DNA of 64,000 nucleotides, taken from Fictibacillus marinisediminis. GTDB taxonomy: Bacteria > Bacillota > Bacilli > Bacillales > Fictibacillaceae. Shown here piece by piece: positions 53,622 through 62,059 of this stretch. The notes beneath the pieces are model-generated. The model was not told where the DNA came from and made no database searches. It saw nothing but the letters and a program-made list of their open reading frames with translations. Location: positions 4,030,001 through 4,094,000 of the forward strand of contig NZ_JAIWJX010000002.1 of assembly GCF_023149135.1 (NCBI RefSeq). Reading direction: 5' to 3'. Positions within the stretch are counted from its first letter, which is position 1. Every line of letters begins with the position of its first letter. A program made the position numbers and the translations under genes.

Positions 53622-54637
53622 CACAATATACTGCTAAACCAATCATTGCCATTCCTATGGGGGATCCTGCCGGAATCGGGCCTGAAATCAGTGTTAAGGC
53701 ACTCGCTAAAAAGGAAATCTATGACCTTTGCCGCCCTGTTCTAATCGGGACAGCCTCCGTTGTTGAACAGGCAATGACCTTTGCTGGTGTTTCTCTTGGG
53801 CTGAATCCCATCAATGACCCCGCAGAAGGAAAATATGAATTCGGAACAATCGATATCGTTAATCTTGAGAATATAGATATCAGCCAGCTGAAGATCGGAA
53901 AGGTTCAGGCGATTTGCGGCCAAGCCGCTTTTGACTATATTGAAAAAAGCATTGCCTTTGCCAACAATGGGCAGGTTGACGCCATTGCCACCACACCGAT
54001 CAATAAAGAATCCTTGAAAGCCGCAGAAGTGCCGTATATCGGCCATACCGAAATGCTTGCCGGCCTAACGGGTGTAGACGATCCGCTAACCATGTTTGAA
54101 GTACGTTCATTGCGAATTTTCTTCCTGACACGACACTTATCACTGAAGGATGCGATCGGCCAGATTACTGCTGACCGTGTGCATGATTATTTAGTCCGCT
54201 GTGACGAAGCACTAAAGCGTCTTGGAATTGAAAGTAGAAAAATGGCGGTAGCCGGCCTGAATCCTCACAGCGGTGAGCATGGACTGTTCGGCTCGGAAGA
54301 ACTGGATGAGATCGGCCCGGGGATTGAGCGTGCGAAGCAGCAAGGCATCAATGCATTTGGCCCTGTCCCTGCAGATTCTGTTTTCCATCAGGCACTTCAC
54401 GGAAAATATGATGCAGTGCTCTCCCTTTATCATGATCAGGGGCATATCGCCGCTAAGATGACCGATTTTGAACGTACGATCTCCATCACCAATGGCTTGC
54501 CGTTCCTTCGTACATCAGTCGACCACGGCACAGCGTTTGACATTGCAGGCCAAGGGATCGCGGGCTCTGTCAGCATGGAGGAAGCCATCAAGCTCGCTGC
54601 TCAATATTCTGTTCATTTCCGTACACTGAAGGTCTGA
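53618..54637 (+). CDS. pdxA2: PdxA2-type 4-phospho-acid-sugar dehydrogenase
   Basis: A 339-residue NAD- and metal-dependent beta-decarboxylating dehydrogenase. Motifs: [28 protein letters not shown] (metal His), [23 protein letters not shown] (metal His) and [14 protein letters not shown] (metal His). The family includes PdxA of pyridoxal-phosphate synthesis, but the DUF1537 kinase neighbour indicates conversion of 4-phospho-D-threonate to DHAP and CO2. [20 protein letters not shown] departs from the usual GLP-preceding VNVTLG sequence; the second copy at 62 kb keeps the usual form. The start overlaps the kinase stop by 4 bases. Confidence 0.85.
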   Translation: MTQYTAKPIIAIPMGDPAGIGPEISVKALAKKEIYDLCRPVLIGTASVVEQAMTFAGVSLGLNPINDPAEGKYEFGTIDIVNLENIDISQLKIGKVQAICGQAAFDYIEKSIAFANNGQVDAIATTPINKESLKAAEVPYIGHTEMLAGLTGVDDPLTMFEVRSLRIFFLTRHLSLKDAIGQITADRVHDYLVRCDEALKRLGIESRKMAVAGLNPHSGEHGLFGSEELDEIGPGIERAKQQGINAFGPVPADSVFHQALHGKYDAVLSLYHDQGHIAAKMTDFERTISITNGLPFLRTSVDHGTAFDIAGQGIAGSVSMEEAIKLAAQYSVHFRTLKV

Positions 54638-54650
54638 TTTTAGAAAAACG

Positions 54651-54703
54651 AGAGAGGAATCACCGCCTCTCTCTTCTTCCAAAAACAAATGTAAACGGTT
54701 TCT
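54651..54703 (+). promoter_or_regulatory. Intra-operon stem-loop and cre-like site before the MFS gene
   Basis: AGAGAGG (54651) pairs with CCTCTCT (54666), with only a weak T-tract, so it is probably an attenuator. TGTAAACGGTTTCT at 54690-54703 matches the CcpA cre consensus at 13 of 14 positions, suggesting carbon catabolite control. Confidence 0.55.
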
Positions 54704-54736
54704 TTTTCAACAATTTTAAAAACAGGAGGGGTTACG

Positions 54737-56005
54737 ATGGCTTCAGCAAAATGGGGAAAGATCATCCCGGTCGCATTTATCATGTACATGCTCGCATATA
54801 TGGACAGAATCAATATTGGTGTCCTGATGCCTTATATTCAAAAAGATTTGGACATTTCCTCGTCAGCCGCCGGAGATATTGCCGGAATTTTCTTTGTCGG
54901 TTATTTGATCCTGCAGATTCCCGGAGGCATTTTGGCCACGAAATGGTCAGCGAAAAAGTTTATCTTCATTCTCATGATCCTGTGGGGCCTTGCCGCGATG
55001 GCAACAGGCTTTGTTCAGACAGAAGGCCAGCTGAAATTCGTCCGTTTTCTTTTAGGAGTTGCGGAAGGCGGGGTCTGGCCGGCTGTGCTTGTCCTGCTCG
55101 CCAACTGGTTTACCCTTAAAGAACGAGCAAGAGCCAATGCGTTCTGGATGGCTTGCCTGCCTGTATCCGCCATGCTGATGGCTCCCCTGTCCGGCCTTTT
55201 GCTTAAACATTTCGACTGGAAGACGGTTCTGATCTTGGAAGGTGTACCACCGCTGATCTGGGCGTTCGTCTGGTATGCCATGGTCAAAGATAAGCCTTCT
55301 GAGGCCAAATGGATGAGTGACCAGGAACGGAACGAGCTTACGGCTGAACTTCAAAATGAACAAAAAGGCGCCGTAAAATCATCCGGATACGGTGCAGCAT
55401 TTAAGAACATGACCGTATGGGGACTAGTCGTTATGTATTTCTTCTGGATGACCGGCTTCTACGGATACACCTTGTGGGTACCGAGCGTGGTCAGCACATT
55501 TACGAAAGACTCTGCAGTCATGGGCTGGCTGACGGCGATTCCGTTTACCTTCGCACTGGTAGGAATGGTCCTTAACTCTTATTGGTCCGACCGGCGCATG
55601 AACCGGGTGCAGCACGTGGTCATTCCTTTGCTGATTGGTGCTGCTGCGATGGTAGCAGGACAATTTGTGGAATCACCCGCCCTTCAGATGATCTTGTTAT
55701 CCATTACGGCGATTGGTGTCTATGCGCCGTACGGACCGCTTTGGGCGATTCCTACAGCGATCATTCCTGCAGGCATTGTCGGTGCGGCTCTCGGCCTGCA
55801 AAACGCCATTGGCAACCTCGGCGGCTATAACGGCCCAAAATTTGTCGGGCTGTTTAAAGACTTAACAGGCAGCTTCCATGCCGGATTCTATTTCCTGGCT
55901 GCTTCACTCGTACTTGCTGCCATCATCACACTTATTCTGGGACGGTCCATCCAGGCCAGCCAGAAGGCTTCATCAGACAAGCCAAAAATCCATAAAATCT
56001 CGTAG
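54737..56005 (+). CDS. MFS anion:cation symporter-type acid-sugar transporter
   Basis: A 422-residue, 12-helix major facilitator of the ACS (GudP/ExuT/NarK-unlike) type. Features: LAYMDRINIGVLMPYIQKDL in helix 1, GYLILQIPGGILATKW, RFLLGVAEGGVWPAVLVLLANWF in helix 4 and LGLQNAIGNLGGYNGP in the second half, all typical of organic-anion importers. It is last in the DeoR-kinase-PdxA2 operon, so uptake of D-threonate or a similar aldonate is likely. An AGGAGG site precedes the ATG. Confidence 0.86.
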   Translation: MASAKWGKIIPVAFIMYMLAYMDRINIGVLMPYIQKDLDISSSAAGDIAGIFFVGYLILQIPGGILATKWSAKKFIFILMILWGLAAMATGFVQTEGQLKFVRFLLGVAEGGVWPAVLVLLANWFTLKERARANAFWMACLPVSAMLMAPLSGLLLKHFDWKTVLILEGVPPLIWAFVWYAMVKDKPSEAKWMSDQERNELTAELQNEQKGAVKSSGYGAAFKNMTVWGLVVMYFFWMTGFYGYTLWVPSVVSTFTKDSAVMGWLTAIPFTFALVGMVLNSYWSDRRMNRVQHVVIPLLIGAAAMVAGQFVESPALQMILLSITAIGVYAPYGPLWAIPTAIIPAGIVGAALGLQNAIGNLGGYNGPKFVGLFKDLTGSFHAGFYFLAASLVLAAIITLILGRSIQASQKASSDKPKIHKIS

Positions 56006-56012
56006 CATTTCA

Positions 56013-56064
56013 AGGCTGGTTTCTTACATGCGGTTCTCCGCGTTAAGAAACCAGCCTCTTTTTT
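56013..56064 (+). terminator. Intrinsic terminator of the acid-sugar operon
   Basis: A 13-14-bp stem (AGGCTGGTTTCTTA with TAAGAAACCAGCCT) and a T-run. Confidence 0.88.
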
Positions 56065-56128
56065 GTCGGGTATTTTCTAGAAGATTGTTGCTTTAGGAAC
56101 GTTTCTGTAAATAACCTTCATTGATTAG

Positions 56129-56259
56129 TTGATTGGAGTGCAAGGTGCGAGACTCCAGCGGAACGAGCGTGACAGGTGAAACCCGCAGGCGCTTGCGCCG
56201 AGGGGTTCAGCGCACGCCCCGCGGAAAGCGAGCAGCCTGAAGCGGAAATCAACCACTCC
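56129..56259 (+). repeat. ~130-bp structured element, copy 3 (right flank of the acid-sugar operon)
   Basis: About 90% identical to copy 2 by eye and in the same direction. It contains GTGCGAGACTCCAGCGGAA, GCAGGCGCTTGCGCCGAGG and GCACGCCCCGCGGAAAGCG. The rest of the 453-bp gap before brnQ holds the brnQ promoter region. Confidence 0.82.
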
Positions 56260-56348
56260 CAAGAGCAACAATGAATAGTTAGCCATTATTTAAAAAGGCT
56301 TTCAAAAAAAGAAAAATTGAAATTTACTAAAATCTTTTGCATTTACCC

Positions 56349-56416
56349 TTGAAAAATTATTTAAGCATGTTATTATCGAATAATGAATTCGACACTAGAT
56401 TCGACATCAATCGACA
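56349..56416 (+). promoter_or_regulatory. brnQ promoter and TCGACA direct repeats
   Basis: TTGAAA (56349), 16 bases, TATTAT (56371). Downstream lie ATTCGACA at 56387 and 56399 and ATCGACA at 56410 (TCGACA at 56389, 56401, 56411), which may be regulator sites in the 5' untranslated region. No binder can be named. Confidence 0.45.
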
Positions 56417-56458
56417 TGAAGTAAATATTCACAATATTCTTATTCGGAGGGTTTTTTC

Positions 56459-57817
56459 GTGTCTACTAAAGCTCAGTCTTCACATACATTGGTTATCGGC
56501 CTCATGTTATTTGCTCTTTTTTTTGGAGCAGGCAACTTAATCTTTCCAGCAATGCTCGGACAAACTGCAGGAACCAACGTCTGGATTGCGACAGCCGGTT
56601 TCTTGATTACTGGAGTCGGTGTACCGCTGCTCGGTGTTTTTGCTTTCGGAATTTCCGGCAGCGACGACCTCCGGGCGATGGGAAATCGTGTACACCCTTG
56701 GTTCAGTTCTCTTTATAGTTTTGTTCTTTATTTAGCAATCGGTCCTCTTTTTGCTTTGCCAAGAGCAGGAAGTGTTTCTTTTGAGATCGGTGTTAAGCCC
56801 TTTTTGCCAGAGGACAGCGGTCATTTGCCGCTTCTCATCTTCACGGTCGTCTTTTTCAGTATCACATGTGCCCTTTCACTTAATCCTTCAAAGATCGTTG
56901 ATATCGTAGGTAAGATTTTAACGCCGCTTAAGCTTTCGTTCATCGGAGTGTTAGTAGCCGCTGCTTTCATTCATCCGATCGGTCCGATTCAGGCGCCTAC
57001 GAAGGAATTTGTTCAAAACTCCTTCTTTAAAGGATTTCAGGAAGGCTACCTGACGATGGACACATTGGCTGCCTTCGTTTTTGGTATTATCATCATCAAT
57101 GCCATCAAAGAAAAAAGAGGCAGCGATAAAAAAGTCATCGCAAGAACTTGTGCAAAGGCAGCTACCATTGCAGCTGCTGTATTGGCAATCGTGTACACTT
57201 CCCTATCGTACATGGGAGCTTCCAGTGTTTCTGAACTTGGCCATTTAAGCAATGGCGGAGAAGTTTTATCAGCTGTAGCCAATTACTATTTTGGCTCTCT
57301 CGGGAATGTTTTTCTAGGACTCATGATCACAGTAGCATGTCTGACAACCAGTGTTGGATTAGTTACAGCATGTTCCTCTTATTTTCACAGTGTTTTTCCG
57401 AAAATCTCATACAAAGCATTGGCTGTTATTCTTTCCGCTTTCAGTGCATTAACCGCAAATCTCGGGTTGAACGAGCTAATCGCCATCTCAGTTCCTGTGC
57501 TGACAGCGATCTATCCGCTGGCCATCATGCTTATTTTCTTAAGCTTCGCACACAACCTCTTTAAAGGGCGTTCAGAAGTGTATCAAGGAAGCTTGCTGTT
57601 TACCTTTATCGTTAGTCTATTTGATGGATTAAATGCAGCTAACCTATCTATAGATGGTGTGAATTCCTTTTTCTCAAGCATCCTCCCTCTTTATGACACA
57701 GGGCTTGGATGGATTCTGCCGGCAATCGTTGGAGCTCTCCTAGGCTATGCTGTTAGTCTTGTAAGATCGAATGGTACGGTTCTTCATACTGATAAAGAAA
57801 CCAGAAAAGTTTCATAA
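56459..57817 (+). CDS. brnQ: Branched-chain amino acid transport carrier BrnQ (LIVCS family)
   Basis: A 452-residue, 12-helix sodium- or proton-coupled importer of Leu, Ile and Val. Motifs: LFALFFGAGNLIFPAMLGQTAG in helix 1 (FFGAGNLIFP is the family mark), GPLFALPRAGSVSFE and CLTTSVGLVTACSSYF. The start is GTG with CGGAGGG upstream. Monocistronic with a bidirectional terminator. Confidence 0.9.
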   Translation: MSTKAQSSHTLVIGLMLFALFFGAGNLIFPAMLGQTAGTNVWIATAGFLITGVGVPLLGVFAFGISGSDDLRAMGNRVHPWFSSLYSFVLYLAIGPLFALPRAGSVSFEIGVKPFLPEDSGHLPLLIFTVVFFSITCALSLNPSKIVDIVGKILTPLKLSFIGVLVAAAFIHPIGPIQAPTKEFVQNSFFKGFQEGYLTMDTLAAFVFGIIIINAIKEKRGSDKKVIARTCAKAATIAAAVLAIVYTSLSYMGASSVSELGHLSNGGEVLSAVANYYFGSLGNVFLGLMITVACLTTSVGLVTACSSYFHSVFPKISYKALAVILSAFSALTANLGLNELIAISVPVLTAIYPLAIMLIFLSFAHNLFKGRSEVYQGSLLFTFIVSLFDGLNAANLSIDGVNSFFSSILPLYDTGLGWILPAIVGALLGYAVSLVRSNGTVLHTDKETRKVS

Positions 57818-57831
57818 CCAAATTAGATATA

Positions 57832-57866
57832 AAAAAGCTGAATGAGCAGTCTCATTCAGCTTTTTC
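57832..57866. terminator. Bidirectional terminator between brnQ and the PhzF unit
   Basis: AAAAGCTGAATGAG pairs with CTCATTCAGCTTTT around a 4-base loop, with T's on either strand. Confidence 0.88.
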
Positions 57867-57875
57867 GTGTTCATT

Positions 57876-58394
57876 TCACCGGTCGGGTGCATCTTCAACA
57901 TAATCAGAGGTCGTAAAAGCCCCGGCTGGAGGTGCCTGATTTTGATGGGATGATTGCCCGCTCCCGCCGTTTAAATAGGCATTCGTTGAAGCTACCCATG
58001 TTCCATATTCACCCCCCAGCATAGATGTCGGCTTCATGTAAAGACGCCCGTTGATCAGATAATGGCGTGTGGAAATCGAGGGGTCATCATAAATGAACAG
58101 ATTGCCTGAAAAGGTGGCATATGGTGAATCAAAAGAGATCTGTCTTGTATTTTCGGTCCAATATCCCTGAATTGGAATCGGAGCTCCCCGAAAATTGAGG
58201 GTGCCCATTATTTTATTGTTTTCTATGGAGTTGAGGACGACCGTTCCCCAGATGAGCGGCCTGCCGCCGACATCTGCACTGATTCCCCATCTCGATGGAA
58301 CTGGTAAGGTTATCATTGCTGCTTGCTCCCCTTTATGTTCAAGAAATTCAGCTTTCTTGCCAGTATATGTGCGGCCTGGGGGAATGCTCACCAA
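57876..58394 (-). CDS. Unrecognised 172-residue protein
   Basis: I do not recognise this protein. It is beta-rich and soluble-looking: RWGISADVGGRPLIWGTVVLNSIENN, GTLNFRGAPIPIQGYWTENT and ISFDSPYATFSGNLFIYDD suggest a small beta-barrel or jelly-roll. The last ~35 residues are polar and disordered (GGSGQSSHQNQAPPAGAF). No signal peptide or membrane segment. The start is TTG 58394 or GTG 58391, and no strong ribosome site is visible. It follows the PhzF gene by 12 bases and is probably co-transcribed. It ends at the shared terminator. Confidence 0.55.
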   Translation of the reverse strand: MVSIPPGRTYTGKKAEFLEHKGEQAAMITLPVPSRWGISADVGGRPLIWGTVVLNSIENNKIMGTLNFRGAPIPIQGYWTENTRQISFDSPYATFSGNLFIYDDPSISTRHYLINGRLYMKPTSMLGGEYGTWVASTNAYLNGGSGQSSHQNQAPPAGAFTTSDYVEDAPDR

Positions 58395-58406
58395 CTGAAT
58401 CGTGTA

Positions 58407-59330
58407 TTACTTCTGACTAATCAGCAGCTCTCCTGAACCCATGATGACGCTTCGGCCGCCAATTTTAACTTCCTCATACTCCCTTTCTTTGCGAATCGTA
58501 ATATCAATGATGCTTGGTCTTTCCATTTCAAATCCCTGTTCACTTCGAATACGATAAACTCCTTGTTGATTCTGGGCAATGTCCGTATGCTCAACAATAT
58601 AGGCACCTAATGGACCGCTTGCTGCGCCTGTCGCAGGATCTTCAGGTATCCCCATCGCAGGTGCAAACATCCGGCTGTGTACAGTGGAATCCTTCATTTC
58701 TGTTTCCGCTGTAAACGTGAAAATGTGTTTCGTAGAAGGGCTTTGTCTAAAATACTTCTCCCAAATGTCTGTCCGGAAGCTGATTCTTTTCATCGCATCA
58801 AGGGAACGAACAGGAATGAATAAGAATGGTACTGCGGTTGATACCGTCCGGATTGGAAGCTCATCCGGCAAATCTTCCGGGGAAAGAGAAAGCAATTCTG
58901 CCGCCAATGTTCTGTCTTCAAAATATTCCCCGAATAGTGGCATCGGCTGATTCATTTCAACGTTTAATACACATCCATTCTCCATATAAACCGTAACAGG
59001 AATATCTCCAACACCTTCTTCAAAAATCCACTCATTCTTACCTTCAGAAGCCTCAAGCAAACCCTTATGAGCCATCACATAGCCTGCGCCAAGGGTCGGG
59101 TGTCCAGCCATCGGGAGCTCCACATCCGGTGTGAAAATGCGCAGCTTTTTATCGTTTGCAGGATTGCTTGGAGACTGAACAAATACCGTTTCCGATAGAT
59201 TCAGTTCTCTCGCTATTTTTTGCATCATTTCTGTCGTTAAGCCGGTATCATCCTGAAAAACAGCCAGTTGATTTCCGCTGAAAGGCTGGTTGGTAAATAC
59301 GTCTACAAGCGTATACGTTAAAGGTTTCAT
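58407..59330 (-). CDS. PhzF-family isomerase
   Basis: A 307-residue protein of the diaminopimelate-epimerase-like fold. Motifs: YTLVDVFTNQPFSGNQLAVF (Asn/Gly/Asn near the start), LNLSETVFVQ (the catalytic Glu) and MAGHPTLGAGY, plus EDPATGAASGPLG in the second half, all standard for PhzF. No phenazine genes are near, so the role is probably another isomerisation. The start was set at ATG 59330 with GAGGAGG. It is divergent to a LysR gene that likely controls it. Confidence 0.87.
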   Translation of the reverse strand: MKPLTYTLVDVFTNQPFSGNQLAVFQDDTGLTTEMMQKIARELNLSETVFVQSPSNPANDKKLRIFTPDVELPMAGHPTLGAGYVMAHKGLLEASEGKNEWIFEEGVGDIPVTVYMENGCVLNVEMNQPMPLFGEYFEDRTLAAELLSLSPEDLPDELPIRTVSTAVPFLFIPVRSLDAMKRISFRTDIWEKYFRQSPSTKHIFTFTAETEMKDSTVHSRMFAPAMGIPEDPATGAASGPLGAYIVEHTDIAQNQQGVYRIRSEQGFEMERPSIIDITIRKEREYEEVKIGGRSVIMGSGELLISQK

Positions 59331-59374
59331 CTTTTTCCTCCTCAAGTGTTCTTGCTCTCATCATATGACGGCAG

Positions 59375-59403
59375 TTAACATTAATCAAATGAATGTTTAT
59401 AAT
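59375..59403 (+). promoter_or_regulatory. Promoter of the lysR-type gene
   Basis: TTAACA (59375-59380), 17 bases, TATAAT (59398-59403). The AT-rich dyad around it (ATGA...TCAT) lies in the 114-bp divergent gap, where a LysR regulator would bind. Confidence 0.65.
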
Positions 59404-59444
59404 ATAAATCATGAAAAATATTAATGCATTGAGGTGTGATCTGT

Positions 59445-60320
59445 ATGACATTGCTTCAATATCAGGTTTTAAAAACGGTTGTAGAGACAGAAAGTTTTAC
59501 AAGAGCAGGAGAAAAGCTGGGGCTTACCCAATCGGCGGTCAGCCATGCTATCCGGGGATTAGAAACAGAACTGGAATTAACGCTGATGAACAGAGGGCGC
59601 AGCGGCATAACGTTAACGAGCGAAGGAAAAAGGATGATGGAATACATCCAGGAGATTCTGGATTTGTCAGAACGAATGAAACAAGAAGCAGGTCTGCTGA
59701 ACGGTTTAAAAATCGGAACGATCCGCATCGGTACATTTCCAAGCGTATCTGCTAGTCTTTTGCCTTCTATCTTAAAGCAGTTTCATCAAGCCTTTCCGGG
59801 GATTCAAACAGAAATATACGAAGGGGGATACGAGGAAATCAAACAAATGATCACTTCAGGAAAGATTGATATCGGTTTTCTGACATCTTCAACCTCAGAG
59901 AGCCTTGATTTTATCCCTCTTATGGAGGATCACCTTTATATCCTCCTCCCTGACAGCCACGAACTGAAAAGGAGGAAAAGGATCAGCATCCATGAAATCA
60001 GCGATGAACCTTTTATCATGCCCAAAGCAGGCTGTGATGAGTTGATCAAGGGGCTTTTTAAAGAGAACAAAATCCTGCCCCAGATATTTTGCGAAATTGC
60101 AGATAACCAAACGATTATGGCTATGGTGGCAAAGGAATTGGGAGTAAGCATCGTCCCTGAACTGGTTTTGCAGGGCGATACAAGAAAAAATGTTGCTGCA
60201 GTTACTATGAAAGAAAACTGTTACCGGACGATCGGCTTAGCCGTCAACTCTCTCGAACGGTGTTCTCCGGCTGCAGAAGCTTTTATTGAACTGGCAAAAA
60301 AATCTTTCATAAATAACTGA
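59445..60320 (+). CDS. LysR-family transcriptional regulator
   Basis: A 291-residue regulator. The N-terminal winged helix reads FTRAGEKLGLTQSAVSHAIRGLETEL and the linker LTSEGKRMMEYIQEIL is typical. The C-terminal periplasmic-binding-like effector domain begins GTIRIGTFPSVSASLLPSIL. The start at ATG 59445 has GAGGTG 8 bases upstream. It is divergent to the phzF-type gene, its likely target. The effector is unknown. Confidence 0.88.
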   Translation: MTLLQYQVLKTVVETESFTRAGEKLGLTQSAVSHAIRGLETELELTLMNRGRSGITLTSEGKRMMEYIQEILDLSERMKQEAGLLNGLKIGTIRIGTFPSVSASLLPSILKQFHQAFPGIQTEIYEGGYEEIKQMITSGKIDIGFLTSSTSESLDFIPLMEDHLYILLPDSHELKRRKRISIHEISDEPFIMPKAGCDELIKGLFKENKILPQIFCEIADNQTIMAMVAKELGVSIVPELVLQGDTRKNVAAVTMKENCYRTIGLAVNSLERCSPAAEAFIELAKKSFINN

Positions 60321-60390
60321 GTTTTTACTGTGATTCATGAAGCAATTTTTTAATGACCGGGACAGGATCATGCATCATTATTGCAGCCGT

Positions 60391-60414
60391 AAGCTCTCCG
60401 GCGAAGGAGAGCTT
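60391..60414. terminator. Stem-loop between lysR and the ArgH-like gene
   Basis: AAGCTCTCC pairs with GGAGAGCTT around GGCGAA, followed by ATTTTG on the plus strand. It overlaps the stop codon of the convergent lyase gene. Confidence 0.6.
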
Positions 60415-61921
60415 ATTTTGCTGCGATCAAGTTTTGCACGGCACTATCCAGAGATTGATCCGCCTGGAGCAAGCATTCTTTTTTGTTTTGAAGGGTCTTT
60501 TCCATATTGAAAAGATCTTCCTCACGCTCCGCAATCATCCGCTTTACTTCGTCCGGATTAGGTCCGCCCTGAATCTTGCGGCGTTTGACGAATTCACGTG
60601 GACAGACGATTCCCTTCCATTCTTCTTCTGTCAAGGCTGCAGGATAAATGCTGCTGATCCATTCGTTCGCTGCTTCCACCTCAATTTCGTTCAATTCTTT
60701 TCCTGCTGATGTACACTGTTTCGCAACGGCGCTCGCAATCTGGTGCGCTTTTCGGAACGGGACACCTTTATCTCGAACCAGCACATCTGAAAGTTCTGTA
60801 ATCGTGATGCATGATTGGTTCGCACGCTTGCCGATCTTTTCTGCATCGACCTCCATCGTCCGGATGACGGCATGCATGAGCTGCAATACCCGTGATGCCT
60901 TCTCATAGCTTCGATACAGATGAGGCTGCAGGTCGTCTTCCGTGTCCACGATGTCACCAAACGGCGTGTTATGGATCATTTGTATTGCTGACATCGCTTC
61001 ACCGGCTGCTGAGCTGGCAAGGGATCTGGAATGTTCGATCGACACTGGATTCCGCTTTTGCGGCATGATGCTGCTGATCTGTACGTATGGATCGGCCACA
61101 CGTATGACCCCGAACTCACGGGTCGCCTGTAGAAGCAGGTCCTGGATCCAGCGGCCGGCGTTGATCATGAGCGTCATGACTGCTGTCGCCGTCTCGAGCA
61201 AATAGTCTCCGCCAGCAATGGCATCATAGGAGTTCTCTACAATACTACCGAACCCTAAAAGTTCTCGGACCCGGTCGCGGCTGATTGGAAAGCTTGTCGT
61301 GGAAAGGGCAGCGGCGCCCAGAGGTGAACGGTTGACTCCTTCATACGCGGACCATAGGCGCTGGATGTCCCTTATGACGACATCATAGATGGCCAGCAGA
61401 TAGTGGCCGAGCGTAGTCGGCTGAGCCGGCTGTGTATGGGTATAGGCGGTCATGACCGTTCCGGCATGTTCCTTCGCCTGCTCCAGGAGGGCCTCGCCGA
61501 GCAACAGTGCATTTTGAATAAGTGTAAGTATATGACTCCTCAGAACAAGGCGGTACATCGCCACTCCCATATCATTACGGCTCCTCGCGATATGGACCTT
61601 TCCTGCAAGGTCTGCACCTATTTCTTCCGCAAGCCGGCTTTCCATCATAAAAAATAAATCTTCATAAAGAGGATCATAATTCAGCTTGCGGAAATCGATC
61701 TGCCGCACCTTTTCCACACCGGCAAGAATGGTCCCCGCTTCATCCCTCGCCAAAATGTTCTGCTCAGCCAGCATGACCACATGCGCCCTGTGGATCGCGA
61801 ACATTTCCGCAAACAAATAATCTCGCTGATCATTAAAAACGTGCCTCAGGAGATGTTCCTCATAGGTCTTGCCGGGGAACGAGCTGCCATCTTCGTGGAT
61901 GAATTCATCCCTAGTTTTCAC
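60413..61921 (-). CDS. Argininosuccinate lyase-family protein (ArgH-like)
   Basis: A 502-residue fumarase/aspartase-superfamily lyase. Signature SSIMPQKRNPVSIEHSRSLA (~283, catalytic Ser loop), the N-terminal HIARSRNDMGVAMYRL and TAYTHTQPAQPTTLGHYLL are all present. It is about 40 residues longer than ArgH, and no argG is adjacent. It lies beside a second PdxA2/DUF1537 pair, with a terminator between. A catabolic lyase that releases fumarate from an N-substituted aspartate, as in EDDS lyase, is possible; arginine biosynthesis is not supported by context. The start is GTG with AAGGAGG. Confidence 0.75.
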   Translation of the reverse strand: MKTRDEFIHEDGSSFPGKTYEEHLLRHVFNDQRDYLFAEMFAIHRAHVVMLAEQNILARDEAGTILAGVEKVRQIDFRKLNYDPLYEDLFFMMESRLAEEIGADLAGKVHIARSRNDMGVAMYRLVLRSHILTLIQNALLLGEALLEQAKEHAGTVMTAYTHTQPAQPTTLGHYLLAIYDVVIRDIQRLWSAYEGVNRSPLGAAALSTTSFPISRDRVRELLGFGSIVENSYDAIAGGDYLLETATAVMTLMINAGRWIQDLLLQATREFGVIRVADPYVQISSIMPQKRNPVSIEHSRSLASSAAGEAMSAIQMIHNTPFGDIVDTEDDLQPHLYRSYEKASRVLQLMHAVIRTMEVDAEKIGKRANQSCITITELSDVLVRDKGVPFRKAHQIASAVAKQCTSAGKELNEIEVEAANEWISSIYPAALTEEEWKGIVCPREFVKRRKIQGGPNPDEVKRMIAEREEDLFNMEKTLQNKKECLLQADQSLDSAVQNLIAAK

Positions 61922-62005
61922 TTTTTTTCCTCCTTGTTTTTAGAGAGAGCGTTCGATCAAGTTGATACACTATCTTATGAAGCAGAAGAATGATGGGTTA
62001 TGAAG

Positions 62006-62045
62006 ACAAAAGCACCTCCCGCATGTAAACAAGCAGGAGGTGCTG
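62006..62045 (-). terminator. Intrinsic terminator of the second PdxA2 gene
   Basis: On the minus strand CAGCACCTCC pairs with GGGAGGTGCT, followed by TTTTG. It separates pdxA2 from the ArgH-like gene. Confidence 0.75.
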
Positions 62046-62059
62046 AATTTCTATCTATA

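Noticed and set aside
53618..54637. Assignment as biosynthetic PdxA (pyridoxal phosphate)
   Set aside because: It overlaps a DUF1537 kinase gene in a DeoR/MFS operon, which is the PdxA2 catabolic context; Bacillaceae make pyridoxal phosphate by PdxS/PdxT.
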